This document shows positions 11,744 to 23,339 of a stretch of DNA of 64,000 bases, in pieces (positions within the stretch are counted from its first letter, which is position 1; the number at the start of each line of letters is the position of its first letter). Origin of the DNA: Marsupella aquatica. Its lineage: Eukaryota; Marchantiophyta. Where the stretch lies: contig OZ316899.1 of the NCBI GenBank assembly GCA_973895155.1, positions 14,942,001 through 15,006,000 of the forward strand, read 5' to 3'. The position numbers were made by a program, and so were the translations under genes. A model generated the notes under the pieces. That model ran no database searches. It saw only the letters and a program-made list of their open reading frames with translations, and was not told the origin of the DNA.

Positions 11744-11871
11744 CTTGTGGTATCAAAACAATTGTTGGCATAGACACCGGGCCAAAGTTGTGTTAGGTCA
11801 AAATCCAAAAATCATAACGGAATTTTTGGGGACTAAGTGCGACGCGCTTGGTGGGTTGACTACGGGCACAT

Positions 11872-12251
11872 TTGGTTGTTGGGGGCATGGTGAAGAATAC
11901 TCAATCAAAGAGTGGCAAGAAGGCTCTTCCCGCCAAGGGAAGGGTCCCAATTCAGGATGAACAAAAAGAGGATGGGTTGACTTCCCTGGATACAAGTAGG
12001 ACAGTGAGGACATGGCGGCCGGACCGTCGGCCACGACAACAAACACGTCAAATGCAGAGCGCCATCAACTTAAGGGGAAGGGGGTGGCCAATCATCCAAT
12101 GGACAAGTTGAGCAATGATAGCACCAACTCATATGAGAAAGACAATAACGCGGAAGCCAGATTAGAGGAAGCAGGTCATGACCCAGAAGAGGGATTGATC
12201 CTAGCCTTAAGAGGGTTGGATGCGGAACCAAAAGATGATGTTGAGCCATAA
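11872..12251 (+). pseudogene. Gypsy gag, N-terminal part
   Basis: Overlapping short frames encode a Lys/Gln/Arg-rich start (MVKNTQSKSGKKALP) and an acidic segment (KDNNAEARLEEAGHDPEEG). The segment lies between LTR B and the copia-2 insertion point. Position, strand and the resumption of gypsy gag after copia-2 support this reading; similarity alone is weak. Confidence 0.5.
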
Positions 12252-12474
12252 ATCATCGTGGATAATTTGACCAAGCAAAACCAGGGTGATGAGGGTAATG
12301 CCACAACCCCGAGAGGTCATGGTGCCCACAAGGCATGGGGGGTATCACCAAAATCCACACGTGAACCTAAGAATATAGGCAGCCCGCAAGGAAAAGGCGG
12401 CTGGATGACCGTCCTCATACAACCCACAAGGTCCCAGCCGCTGACGATGGTTTGGGTCCGTTGATTCAAGACCA

Positions 12475-12767
12475 TGTTAGGAATTGACTCTAGTTCCCGA
12501 CTTAGTTAGTTTGGCCTTACTAGGGTTAGCTAACCTTGGATTACATTAGGATAAGATCCGATTAGTTTAGGCTCACACATCTTGGCCCCCTTGGGGGGTA
12601 TAGGCTGGAGGGAGAGCACTATCTCCCTCATTCTTCACATATACTCTCATTTGCTATGGAGCCTTCAAGAGTTTCTCCACTCGAGGTGTCTTGTCAGTGT
12701 AGCATCTGATTGAGTCTCTCTCATGTTTCCGCATTACTGTCAGGTCTGGAGCTGACAATTTCTTACA
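12475..12767 (+). repeat. Copia-2 5' LTR
   Basis: TG...CA repeat of 293 bp, paired with 21916-22208. The last four bases (TACA) became the target duplication of the adjacent MITE. Confidence 0.93.
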
Positions 12768-13156
12768 GGTCAAGTGCAAGCTAGAGGGGTACCAAAGGAG
12801 TCCCCAAGGACTAGCTCAAAAAGGAGAGGGGAAGGACTAGAAATGTCATTAAGATTTAGTTGAGCACACTCCCAAAAAGGTTGGGCACACTTCCAAATAA
12901 TTGGGGGCACTGCCAACAATGTTGTGCACACTTCCAAAAAATTCGGGCACACTTCTAGAATTCCAAAACATTTGGACACACTTCCAAATATTTGGCATGC
13001 ATGATCTAACCTTTCAATCTCACCAAAACAATCCTGGCCATTCCATGTAACATTTTGGTCTTTTTGTCCTCTAGTGATTGCTTTTACCAAGGACCTATGT
13101 CCTTTTGGTGGAGAAAATGGAGATCCTTTCAGTACCCCTCTAGCTTGCACTTGACC
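12768..13156. mobile_element. MITE copy 1 (389 bp), inverted repeats GGTCAAGTGCAAG
   Basis: The terminal inverted repeats match for about 25 bp (GGTCAAGTGCAAGCTAGAGG at the start and its complement at the end). The 4-bp sequence TACA flanks both ends. The insertion separates the copia-2 LTR from its primer-binding site, which proves mobility. The interior has no coding frame but repeats CACACTTCCAAA about five times. The related copy is at 49580-49926. The superfamily is not certain. Confidence 0.88.
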
Positions 13157-13162
13157 TACAAG

Positions 13163-13174
13163 TGGTATCAGAGC
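13163..13174 (+). other. Copia-2 primer-binding site
   Basis: TGGTATCAGAGC, complementary to initiator tRNA-Met, is displaced 395 bp from its LTR by the MITE. First-strand transfer from this copy would be impaired. Confidence 0.9.
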
Positions 13175-14009
13175 TTTGTGTTTGTGGTTCGGTGGCCTGG
13201 GCAGTGGTGAGAGCGTTTGTGTGTTGAATTGTGGTGGAAGATTGAATCGTCATCAACAATTGCATGATCATTTCACTAGCCGTTTTGCGTTGATTGTTTT
13301 GTGTTTGGAAGTGGTGATGGTTTCCCGATTGAAACTTCATTGAAGTATCGGACGTGTAATAGTGTTTCCAATGGGTACTGTTGGGAGGACAGTTTTACGA
13401 TTTATTGTGTGCATCGACAGGCACTACATCATCTCGGTGAAAGTTTCATAGATTTTCATCCGGCGAGTGTGGAGCAATATCAATTTGCATATTGCTGATT
13501 AGAGCGCTAAGCTCTTGGCTATGGTGTAATTTGTGTATTGGTATTCCTTGTGGGGCCTGTGGGGTCCCGTTTCTCTCGATAAACCTTGTAGGAAGTGTTC
13601 GCTTGAAGTTGTATTTTCTACTTCCCTCAATTTTTTATTCAGGAGTTGTTGCGCAATCTTTTACGGCGGTGCGGCCGGATGCACTATAATGTACGGTGTA
13701 TCATTGTATACTAATACAACTTGGTTTGGTGTGAGTGGGAGGTACAACTCTAATCCCGATACAAGTGTTGTACTACACAAGAAGGTACGAGGCACTTAAG
13801 AGGAGAAGGTGAAGAGTTTCGGGTACATTTGGTACCATCAAGTACAGAGTAGGGTGAGCATTTATAAGTACAAGGGAGCATAAGCCTTAGGTGGTTTTTT
13901 GAAGGGAGGAAAGGTGTAGGTACACTTCCCATTTGTTTGGGGGAGCCATTATTGCTAGTCCCAAGTGTGAGGAGACCTCGTATGAGGCCCAAGGCACTTA
14001 AGAGGGGAC

Positions 14010-14017
14010 TATAAATA
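14010..14017 (+). promoter_or_regulatory. TATA box of the family-3 element
   Basis: TATAAATA in the context GGGGACTATAAATACAGGG has the form of a plant core promoter. The coiled-coil frame lies about 950 bp downstream on the same strand. Confidence 0.5.
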
Positions 14018-14961
14018 CAGGGATGTGCACCCTGTACTTGGTATTTTTAATTGTTGGCAAGGGGATGAGCCACGAGGGCTAGTAGCCCTATGCAATTTTG
14101 AGTGGGACTAGGAGATCCAGGGCTGGCGCATGACCCTATGCACAAGGGGCGTATTATTTGCGAAAGAATTTGGAGTCCTGGAGGGGCGATCTTCGCCCTT
14201 GGCTCTTTTTGTCACTTGTTTAAATACAAGGGGCTTTCTTTTGCTGTTCTTCCTTTCTTTCCGTGATTGGACAGGTGTCAGCTCCATGTTCCTTCTGCTG
14301 GAGAATTCAACTGTACTTTTATTCCCTCCTAAAGGTACTTTTCCAGAGAGCTGTTTTTTGGCCAAAATTTTCAAATTCGGCGGTTGTCGAGGCAGAATTT
14401 TTTTGCACAACTTTGCAAGGGGATACTCAAGGGAGTTGAGCATGGGCTAGTGAAGTCAATTTGTGCATTGCTGTGATACCACAGTTATAACTAAGGAAAT
14501 TAAAAAGTAAAAAAAAAATGAAAATTTTCATCTTTTAGTGGTTAACGGAGTATACTAAGACCAGAAAGGACAATTAAAACTAAATTGCAGAATGAAATCC
14601 AGAAATCTTCGAATAACACCCTTTTTGGAACTTTAAAGTAGCGGAACCATTGAACCATGAGAGAGGGCGTGGAAGAATGAATATTAAAACCATAAGTCTG
14701 ACATTTGACCAAAGACCGGAAGTTGGTGATCGAGTTCTTAAGACCAAGCCAGATCGAGCATTCCTCACACCACCAAACTACTATGGAAATCTTTTGCGAG
14801 AAGTCACAAGAGAGAATAGAGCCGAATGAGGCTGCCGATTCAAGGCATTAGTTGTAAGGAAGTTGGTTATGGGGGAAGTGGGTGATCGTTTGATTGAGTG
14901 GGGCAGTGGCACTTTGATTCCAAATTCCGAATCTGAGATTTCCGGAGTTTTGTGAAAGGGT

Positions 14962-16616
14962 TTGACATTTGTTTTCTTTACTTCCCTTGTTCATCATGGT
15001 GAAGCAAAGGATACGGATTTTGCCCCAGACAAATCCAGAATCCGGACGCTACCAAAGCGGGCAACTAAGGAGCGGATAGTCATTGTTAACAAGAAGCCGC
15101 TGCGTCCGGAGATTCCTACGGATCCGGAAAGGAAGGACCGTTTATAGAAGAACCTTGAGGCCATGGGCTGCGCAAAGTTGATGGAATTGCCATGGGGATA
15201 TCAGAGTGCAGTGTTCATGAAGGAGGTCTGCCACCCTTGCTTTGGATTTTTTGGATTCTTTCAAAGGAAATCCGGAAAAGTGGACTGCGGCTGTCATCTC
15301 CTCATTGCTAGATGTGCCATTGAAGGGAGAGAGTTTTATGACTTTGAAGGAGAATTACGCTGACAATTACTTTGATGGTGAGGTTGATCCAAAGGATGGC
15401 TGGAAGATGTCTCAGTGCCTGAATGAGGAGTTCTTTGATGTCCTAGCCTTCTTGTTGCCCATTCTATCCCCTGCCAAACCTCGTCGTGTTCCGGATTGGG
15501 AACACCATTGCTGCTTACTACGTGGGTGAGAAGTAGATTTCTTGGGCGAAGGTGTTGGAGGAAGTCATTGCTAAAGAAGTCTGGAATCTTCACTTGAAGA
15601 CTCCCACCTCCCTTTTGTGTTACCTAGCGAACCTCTACTCCATGGACTGGATTTTGACAGATGAAGAGGCAGATGAATACGAGAACCAAGCCATGTTGGC
15701 TCAACTCGGAGATCCGGATCGACAACCATCTGAGGGGATTGAGTTAGAAGAAGAACCAGTTGTTGAAGTCCGACCCCCTAGGAACCGGAAGAGGTTAGTT
15801 CAGAGTTCGGAACTGGAACCTGCTATCCAGAGACCGGAAAGCAGAGGAAGTCTTTCGGGCGTGACGGCATCAGCAGAGTTGGAGCATGTCCTGATTTTTG
15901 TGGAGAGTGCAACCGGAAAGACGAAGCAACTAGAGGAACTGGTTGGGAAGGTTGCCGAGATGCTTAACTGCAGTCTGGTTGTCATCATTTCCACTTTGGA
16001 TATGGTGATTAAAAGTCAGGCCAAGAAGAGGATCTGGGACTTGGAAGACCAAGCAGACAAGGACAGAAGGAAGATTGATTCCTTGGTGGACCAGTTGGAT
16101 GTTGCACAGAAGAAGTTGGAGGAGCATCTGAAAATCCAAAAATTACTGAATGCAGCTGTCACTACTATTTAGGAAGCGCTTCGTGTTCCGACCTTGGACT
16201 TGGTTGAGACCAATCTGATTGATAAGTATTTAGCCATAGCCAACCCAGACACCCTTGCCAAGGTTATTGAGTGTAATAACCGGTTTGCTAAGAAGATCAT
16301 AGGAGCATTCGACCAGATGGAGAAAGTTATTGCGAATGTGAAGTCAATGCTTGCACCTGCTCGAGTCCGGATTCCGGAAGCCGGAATGTCTGATGCAGAG
16401 GGCACTCCACCTAGATTTGAAAAGGTTAAGTTGAGTTCCATTTTCCATCCGTGTCGCCTTTGACTATCAGTCCCACACACAGCTTTACTTTGGATTTGAA
16501 GGATGTAGAAGCTACTACAAGTTTAGGGACGCCTACTTCCCAGGAGCCGACTTGTCCGGTTGATGGTACACATGAGCCAATTAGAGTAGAAGTAGAAGAT
16601 GATTCTCTAGTAGGTT
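14962..16616 (+). pseudogene. Gag-like coiled-coil protein (family 3)
   Basis: Frames starting near 14962 read through a basic region (KERIVIVNKKPLRP) and a globular block (LDFLDSFKGNPEKWTAAVIS ... MSQCLNEEFFDVLAFLLP). From 15552 a 206-codon frame follows, with an acidic linker and a long coiled coil (WDLEDQADKDRRKIDSLVDQ). Stops at about 15146, 15532 and 16170 interrupt it. No enzyme motif is present. It resembles the putative-plant-transposon-protein type seen in non-autonomous retroelements, but the family name is inferred from layout. Confidence 0.55.
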
Positions 16617-17626
16617 AGTAGTTTTTAGTTAGTTAGTTAGAATTTCCAGATCCGGTTATGATTGAATTTTGGATGTTTGTAGTAGACCCATAAATCCATT
16701 TCCGGATTTTGCCTCATACTCATTTCCGGATTTTAATGACAGTTACTTTTTCCCCCATAAAAACCGGAAATGGCACTTTGTCTTTTGGGATCTTTCCCCC
16801 TTTTCCTCTAGCATCTTAAGTAGGATGACAGTTAACTTTCCTTTTCAGGTTTTCAGATTCTGTTGGAAGCCTCGTAGCTCCTCCTCAAGTGCTCCTGTTG
16901 AGCCTGGACCTGTTTGGAGTAGAACTGGAACTCCTTCTCCTATTGAGAAGTAAAGATCTTAGTAATTTTGAGACTCTATTTTGACAATTTGATGGAGATT
17001 TGACTTGCTTCATGTTGAATTCTTTGTGACATTCAAGTACCATTGTTGCGGTAATTACAATTGAATGTTAAATTTCCATGACCATCAATCAAAATCAAAT
17101 TGAGAAACTACTTGACAATTTAGTGATTGTAGTGTTGAGAAGTTATTAAATCAAGAATTTCAGTACCGCCCTACTTTGTTGACCTGAAAGGATTCTTGGA
17201 TTCATAGTTGTTGTTCTCCACTGCAATTTCTATTTAATGTGGTTATCCATTCTGAAATTCGGTTTAAGCTCTAATGTATTTTGAATCTTAAAAGAACTAG
17301 GGTCCTGTTGATCTTCTGGAGGTCGTCAGATTACATTACCTTATGCTGCAGACCAATTGAAAGGATATTCTCACTAGTCTTTTTCATGCCCTTTCTTTAA
17401 TTGTTAGTTTTCTTCATTGATTGCTATCAATCCTCTGGAGAGAGAACTCTCTGGCGAGGTTATGCCAAATCAACATCTTATTTGTTCTTTTCAGTACCAC
17501 TTTGTTTTTCATTAACTCTTACAGGGTACAAATTCAGGTCTTTAGAAGTTAAAGTGTTATTTAACAATCTGACCACTCTACCATAGTTACTATTGCGGAA
17601 TTTTTTCAGGACCTAAGATAGTTGAC
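16617..17626. other. AT-rich 3' region of the family-3 insertion
   Basis: No gene is supported. The sequence is AT-rich, with runs such as TTAGTTAGTTAGTTAG near 16625, and continues to the copia-2 leader boundary. Confidence 0.4.
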
Positions 17627-17654
17627 GGGGGTCAAAACGGCCATTTTGACCCCC
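17627..17654. repeat. Perfect 11-bp inverted repeat at the insertion edge
   Basis: GGGGGTCAAAA, six bases, TTTTGACCCCC. It lies within a few bases of where copia-2 leader homology resumes, so it may mark the end of the insertion or be a small foldback. Confidence 0.65.
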
Positions 17655-17829
17655 CTCCGGTCTGGGTTGAATAAGTTTTTTGTCAAATCGTTTTCAGATC
17701 TTGGCAGTGTACCTTGCAGGCTACGCAGCGGTGCATTCTATTTCGACTTTTGCCAACTTTCATTTTTTGGTGAAGTTTTGGGTGGAGGTATTTTGGTTGT
17801 GTGTTTCCTGTGTGTTTGTAGCAGCATCA

Positions 17830-18630
17830 ATGACTTCAAGAAAACTTGCGGCGCCAAAGTTTGAGGTGGAGAAGTTTGATGGGAAGGTTAGCTTCAGCCT
17901 CTGGACTCAGAAGGTGACCAACGTGTTGATCCAACAAGGTCTCGAGAAGACCCTCACTAGAGTGAAATTCTTGAATCTAACAGATGAGGAGTGGGAGGAC
18001 ATGTCGGTGCAGGCGTGTAGCACAATTGAGTTGTTCTTGGCAAACAACATTCTCAAGAACGTGTTGGGGATGGATCGTAATGCCAAGAAGATCTGGGATA
18101 TGCTTACTCAGCTATACCAAAGTACTTTGTTGACTACTTGCATTTATCACTTGGAGCAACTGTTCAGGTTGAAGTTGAAGGATGGTGGCAACATGCGTGA
18201 TCACCTCAGCCTCTTAGATGAGATTGTGCACAAGGTGACCACGGCGGGAGACAAGTTGACCAATGAGTATCTTGCGATGCATTTGTTGATGTCGCTTCCT
18301 CAGACCTATTCAACATTGGTGACGATCATCACACATGACAAGTCTACGTTGAAGCTGGATGAGGTGAAGGCGACTGTTCTTGCAGAATGGGGCAAGTGAC
18401 AACTTTTTGGCCATGACAATGAGTCTGCTGCCTTAGTGGTTAGAGGTAGATCGACGGAGCATACTGTCTACAGATCAGTCTAGATCTAAATCACACAGTA
18501 AATCTAAATCCAAGTCCCGTAGTAAGAAACTTCAGTGTTGGCATTGCCATGAGAAGGGCCACACCAAGTGAAATTGTCCTTCTCTGTCAAAGCAGAAGCG
18601 TCCTACTTCCAATGGTGCGTCCTCATTGTC
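17830..18630 (+). pseudogene. Copia-2 gag
   Basis: The start MTSRKLAAPKFEVEKF is nearly identical to copia-1. The frame runs to TGA at 18397, where copia-1 has CGA. After a short shift there is the SRSKSKS linker, then a zinc knuckle CWHCHEKGHTK broken by TGA at 18569 in place of Trp. Confidence 0.88.
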
Positions 18631-20010
18631 AGTTGGTATTGTGATTGCTGATAATGAGGATGTTGTTGAAGTGCTATGTATTGGTGCTATGAATTATGTG
18701 TATGACAATAAATGGATGTTGGATTCAGGTTCCTCTTATCACGTGTGTCCAACACAATCGTATTTCTCCACTTACCAACCTTGTACCGGTACTGCAAAAA
18801 TTGGAAATGGTGTCCGATGTGTGATTGTTGGTATGGGCACTATCAAATTCCGGATGTTTGATGGTGTTGTGCGAGCATTGACGGGAGTCAGACACATACT
18901 AGACATCTCTAAGAAGTTGATTTCTCTTGGTGCTTTGGAAGCTGGTGGATCTCATTTCATTGCACGTGATGATGCGCTCTTTGTCGTCAAAGATGATGTA
19001 TCTTTGATTAAGGTGTTATTGAAAAATAATTTGTACATCTTGGAAGGAGATGTCATTGCTCCTAGAGTGGAGCATGTGGATTCTGTGGTGGAACGTTCGG
19101 ATGCAGTGGCAACATCTGTCGCAGAATCATCTTTGGCTGCTTCAATTGAAGCACCCTCAACATCTGGTCGCACACAAGCCATAGATTTGTGGCATGCATG
19201 GTTGGGGCACTTGAGTGGTAAAGGATTGGTAGCCTTGGCAAACAGAGATTTGCTGCAAGGCGCTCAATGTGGTAAACTCTCTTTTTGTGAAGATTGCATC
19301 TTTGGCAAGCAGAGGAGAGTGAGTTTCAGCTCTAGTTCATACCATTCTCATAAGATTCTTGAGTATGTATACCGATGTTTGGGGTCCAGAGCCAAAACCG
19401 TCCTTAGGTGGAGCCCGATATTTGGTGACGTTTGTAGATGATTACTCTTGAATGTGTTAGCTGTACTACATGAAGGAGAAGTCTCAAGTATTTGAGATCT
19501 TCAAGGAGTGGAAAGCCATGGTGGAGCTACAGACTGGGAAGGAGTTGAAGTGTGTTTGGTCAGATAATGGTGGCAAGTATAGGTCCAATGAGTTTGACCA
19601 ATTTGGTCGGGACCTTGGCCTCAAGCGTCATTATACTGTACCAGGACCCCGCAACAGAATGGAGTTGCAAAACGGTTGAATCGGACATTATTGGAGAAAG
19701 CACGCAACATGCTTTGTAAGTCCAAATTGCCCATTAATTTTTGGGCTGAAGCTGTCAACCAAGCTGCATACGTCTACAATCTGTCACCACACAATAGTAA
19801 GTTGATGCAGACTCCATTTGAGTTGTGGTATAAGAGACCTGCTGATTACTCTAGACTCCAAGTTTTTGGTTGTGCTGCCTATGTTCACATTGAGCTGACA
19901 CACAGGTCTAAGTTGGATCCCAAGTCTAAGAAATGTATTTTTCTAGGCTTTAGTCCTGGGAAAAACGGCTAAAATTGTGGGATCCTGTTGATTGCAAGGC
20001 AGTTATGAGC
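18631..20010 (+). pseudogene. Copia-2 protease and integrase
   Basis: The protease keeps the catalytic Asp-Ser-Gly (WMLDSGSSYHVC near 18715). Integrase has the zinc-binding region (LGHLSGKGL ... CEDCIFGKQ), then WSDNGGKYRSNEF near 19560. A frameshift near 19370 scrambles the first catalytic segment, a TGA lies at 19447, and a base is lost near 19640 next to the GPRNRME segment that should read PQQNG. A further deletion occurs at about 19967. Confidence 0.88.
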
Positions 20011-21848
20011 AAAAATGTTGTTTTTGACAAAGAATGGTTGTCAAGACCCCAAGATATTCAGGAGGAATAGGTGGAGGAACCCACTATGGTGGAGCTTGGT
20101 GATGATGAGGAAGTTGTTGGTCCCTCTGGTAGAGGTGCAGTTCCTCAACCAAGGCGCTCCACAAGGGCCAATTTTGGTCAACCCCCTGATAGATTTGGTT
20201 TGGAGATCCTTGTGTTCACGTTGTTGAGCATGATGATGATTTTGGTGTTGTTTTGCTCACTGAAGATGGAGACCCCTCTAGCTATGAAGAAGCTATGGCC
20301 TCTCCAGAGAAGGATAAGTGGATGGAGGCAATGTTGAAGGAGATGAATTCTTTGAAGAAGAATTCAACATGGCGCTTGACTGACATGCCTCACAGGAAGA
20401 CACTAGTTCCGTGTAGATGATTGTACAAGAAGAAGCAGGATGGCACTTACAAGGCACGCCTTGTGGCCAAAGGATACATCCAAAAGGAGGGCTTGGACTA
20501 CACAAAGATTTTCTCACCAGTTGTCAAACTCGCTACTATCCGTGTTTTACTTGCGATTGTGGCATTCTATGATCTTGAGTTAGATCAGATGGATGTAATT
20601 ACTGCTTTTCTACATGGATTGCTTGATGTGGAGATTTATATGACTTAGCCTCTAGGTTTTATTGACGAGAAGACCAAACATTTGGTGTGTAAGCTCTTGC
20701 GCTTGTTATATGGATTGAAGCAGAGTCCCAGACAATGGAATAAGCATTTTGATTCCTTCATGTTGTCTCAGGGGTTCACACTCACTGAGTGAACATGATT
20801 GTTGTATTTACATGAAGGAGGTGGAGAATTACTCACGCTTTGGTTACATTGTGCTAGCACTGTACGTGGATGACATGTTGATCCTGGCTGAGAATAAGTC
20901 TGATGTTGCCCATCTGAAAGCAATGTTGAGTAAAGAGTTTTCAATGAAGGACTTGGGTCAGGCCAAGAAGATTCTAGGGATGGAGATTCATTGTGACAAG
21001 GAGCAAAGGCAATTATGGTTGTCTCAGAGGCAGTATTTGGAGAAGGTACTTGCCAAGTATGGAATGGAGAATGCAAAACCAGTTGGTACTCCATTGGCTT
21101 CCCACTTTAACCTCTCAAAGAATGATTGCCCTTCTAGTGAGAGTGATAGGCTGGCGATGAAACATGTTCCCTATGATAGTGTCGTGGGTAGTTTGATGTA
21201 TGCGATGACATGCACTAGACCTGACATTGCCCACACTGTTAGCATTTTGAATAGATTTATGGCAAATCCTGGTAAGCTTCACTGGGAAGCAGTGAAGTGG
21301 GTTTTGCGATATCTAAAAGGTACCTTAGATTGTGGGATCTTATTTGACGGTAAAGCAAACTCTACATTAAAGTTGGAAGGTTTTGTAGATTCAGATTATG
21401 CTGGTAACTTGGATAACAGGAAGTCTACTATAGGCTATATGTTTATGCTCGGTGGAGGTTGTATCAGCTGAAGTCGACAACTCAATCCTGTGTTGCGTTG
21501 TCTACTACTAAGGCTGAGTACATGGCTGCCTATGAGGCAACCAAGGAGCTGATCTGGCTACAAAGATTGGTGAGTGATCTGGGTCTTTCACCTAAAAGAC
21601 CGGTGCTGCTGTGTGACAGTCAAAGTGCTTTGCATCTGGCTAGGAACCCTGTGTTCCATGCTAGGACAAAGCACATTGATATTCGTTATCACTTCGTCCG
21701 TGAGGTGATTGAGACAAAGCAAATGTATCTGGAGAAAGTGGCTTCAGAGGAGAATGTGGCAGACATGCTTACCAAAGTTTTACCTACTAGTAGCTTTAGT
21801 CATTGTGCGGATATTATTAATGTTAGGGCCAAACCGGAGACTATGTAG
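20011..21848 (+). pseudogene. Copia-2 reverse transcriptase and RNase H
   Basis: RT shows KKKQDGTYKARLVAKGYIQKEGLDY, MDVITAFLHGLLDVEIYM (lost in copia-1) and YVDDMLI near 20868. Stops at 20068 (TAG), 20418 (TGA for Trp) and 20646 (TAG for Gln), plus a frameshift at about 20785, break it. RNase H has GFVDSDYAGNLDNRKST and is interrupted near 21470 by a TGA and a one-base loss, then runs to 21848. Confidence 0.88.
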
Positions 21849-21915
21849 ATATGTTACTTAGTTACACATTGTAGATCACCTGACTCATTGTGTGAACTGG
21901 AGTCAAGGTGGAGAT

Positions 21916-22208
21916 TGTTAGGAATTGACTCTAGTTCCCGACTTAGTTAGTTTGGCCCTACTAGGGTTAGTTAACCCTGGATTACATTAGGATAAGATCC
22001 ACTTAGTTTAGGCTCACACATCTTGGCCTCCTTGGGGGGTATAGGCTAGAGGGAGAGCACTCTCTCCCTCATTCTTCACATGTACTCTCATTTGCTATGG
22101 AGCCTTCAGGAGTTTCTCCACTCGGGGTGTCTCGTCGGTGTAGCGTCTGATTGAATCTCTCTCATGTCTTCGCATTACTGTCTAGTCTGGAGCCAACGGT
22201 TTCTTACA
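21916..22208 (+). repeat. Copia-2 3' LTR
   Basis: 293 bp, preceded by the polypurine tract AAGGTGGAGAT at 21905-21915 and followed by GATCA. Its partner is 12475-12767. Confidence 0.93.
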
Positions 22209-23176
22209 GATCAAAGTCTCATTTATGAGCAATTGGAACACAACAAGGGGGCCCAGATTAAGTACTTACTAAGTCTAGATAGTCAGAGTGCGTCACGTCC
22301 CAAAGGGGGAATGGTAGTTGGACAGAGTATGTTCCAAGTGAACCAGCTACCAACTCCTCCAACTTACAATGGGGCCTATGAATAACGTGGACAAACATTC
22401 TTGAGTTGGCTCTCCACAATGGAGATTCATCTCCAAGCATGCATAGAGCAATCCACTTGGGCTACCACAACCGCTCCTTACCTGAAGGACTATACCTTGA
22501 CTTGGTGCAAGTCTTGGAAGAAGTCGCAAGAGGACTCCTCCTTGCCGTTAACTTGGGAAAACCCGGTTGAGGGTCTCCGTGCTCATGTCACCACTAAGTA
22601 CCTAAAGCGACACGCGCAAAAATGTATAACAAAAATGAGCTTTAGTGTGATATCCAAAAGTTTATCACTTATTACCAAAACCAGTTGGCGTGTATCCCGG
22701 CAGGGCACGAGACCCTACATACGCAGCTTCACAACTTTATAGTGAAGCTCCCGCTGTTGCTCAGGGAAAAATTACAGGAAAAATGTCATGAGTTTAAAAA
22801 GCTTTTTGACGCCTTTGACAAGGCCACTACCTTGGTGAATAACCGGCCGGACTTGGCAAAGGTGGGTGTCAAGGGATCCAAAGGGGAAGTTGGGATAGCA
22901 AAAGGTCCCGGAAACAAGCATAAGCAACCTAAGGGGGCGGGGACCGGTGGTTTGGATCCTCAACCCCAAAATGGAGACGCAAAGCGTAACCGGAAAACCA
23001 ACAACTTTAAGAAAGGACACTCATTGGCGCAAAAAGGAAAAAAGCATGTGCTCACGGAACAGAGGCGGGTAGAAGGCTCCCGCTTCACGTGTGGCGTCAT
23101 GGGCCATCAAAGTAAGGATTGTCCCACAAAAGGTGGCAAGCCAAGCAGAGATGGGGGCATAAGAGCTTTATGGTAA
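22209..23176 (+). pseudogene. Gypsy gag, C-terminal part
   Basis: This resumes the gypsy element interrupted by copia-2. Gag sequence includes FQVNQLPTPPTYNGAYE, FLSWLSTMEIHLQACI and VEGLRAHVTTKYL, with frame changes between blocks. A basic linker leads to a zinc knuckle at about 23092-23133 (CGVMGHQSKDC, first cysteine pair incomplete relative to the C-X2-C-X4-H-X4-C pattern). It ends near 23176 without an obvious fusion to pol. Confidence 0.75.
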
Positions 23177-23339
23177 GTATCGCTCTAACCAAACCCTTAG
23201 TAGTTGACGAGGTACCTGTATGGGATATTCTTGCCAAAGGGAAGGTATTGTTGCAAGAGAAAGTACCTATTTAAGGTTAAGACAATGGCTAAAATTTTAT
23301 AAAAATATAAAATGATTCAAGGAAGACAATGGATCTTGA

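Larger units (their letters stand above)
13690..17655 (+). mobile_element. Foreign insertion in the copia-2 leader (coiled-coil element, family 3)
   Basis: The copia-2 leader matches the copia-1 leader up to about 13690 and again from about 17655, so the roughly 4 kb between is an insertion; edges are approximate. It contains a TATA box, a gag-like coiled-coil frame and a long AT-rich tail, but no polymerase. No LTR pair or target duplication could be defined. Confidence 0.6.
12475..22208 (+). mobile_element. Copia-2, Ty1/copia element inserted in the gypsy element
   Basis: It belongs to the same family as copia-1. Both LTRs are 293 bp, from TGTTAGGAATTGACTC to TTCTTACA. Flanks GACCA and GATCA agree at four of five bases, so they may be a decayed target duplication. 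The LTRs differ at about 23 positions, so it is older than copia-1 if rates are equal. It is expanded by a 389-bp MITE next to the 5' LTR and by about 4 kb of foreign sequence in the leader. All coding regions are broken. Confidence 0.93.

Noticed and set aside
12780-13010. CRISPR-like repeat-spacer array
   Set aside because: Units are short, imperfect, unevenly spaced and lie inside a MITE in a plant genome.
3258-21471. Stops repaired by U-to-C RNA editing, known in some ferns, lycophytes and hornworts
   Set aside because: That editing acts in organelles, and these are nuclear transposons with additional frameshifts.
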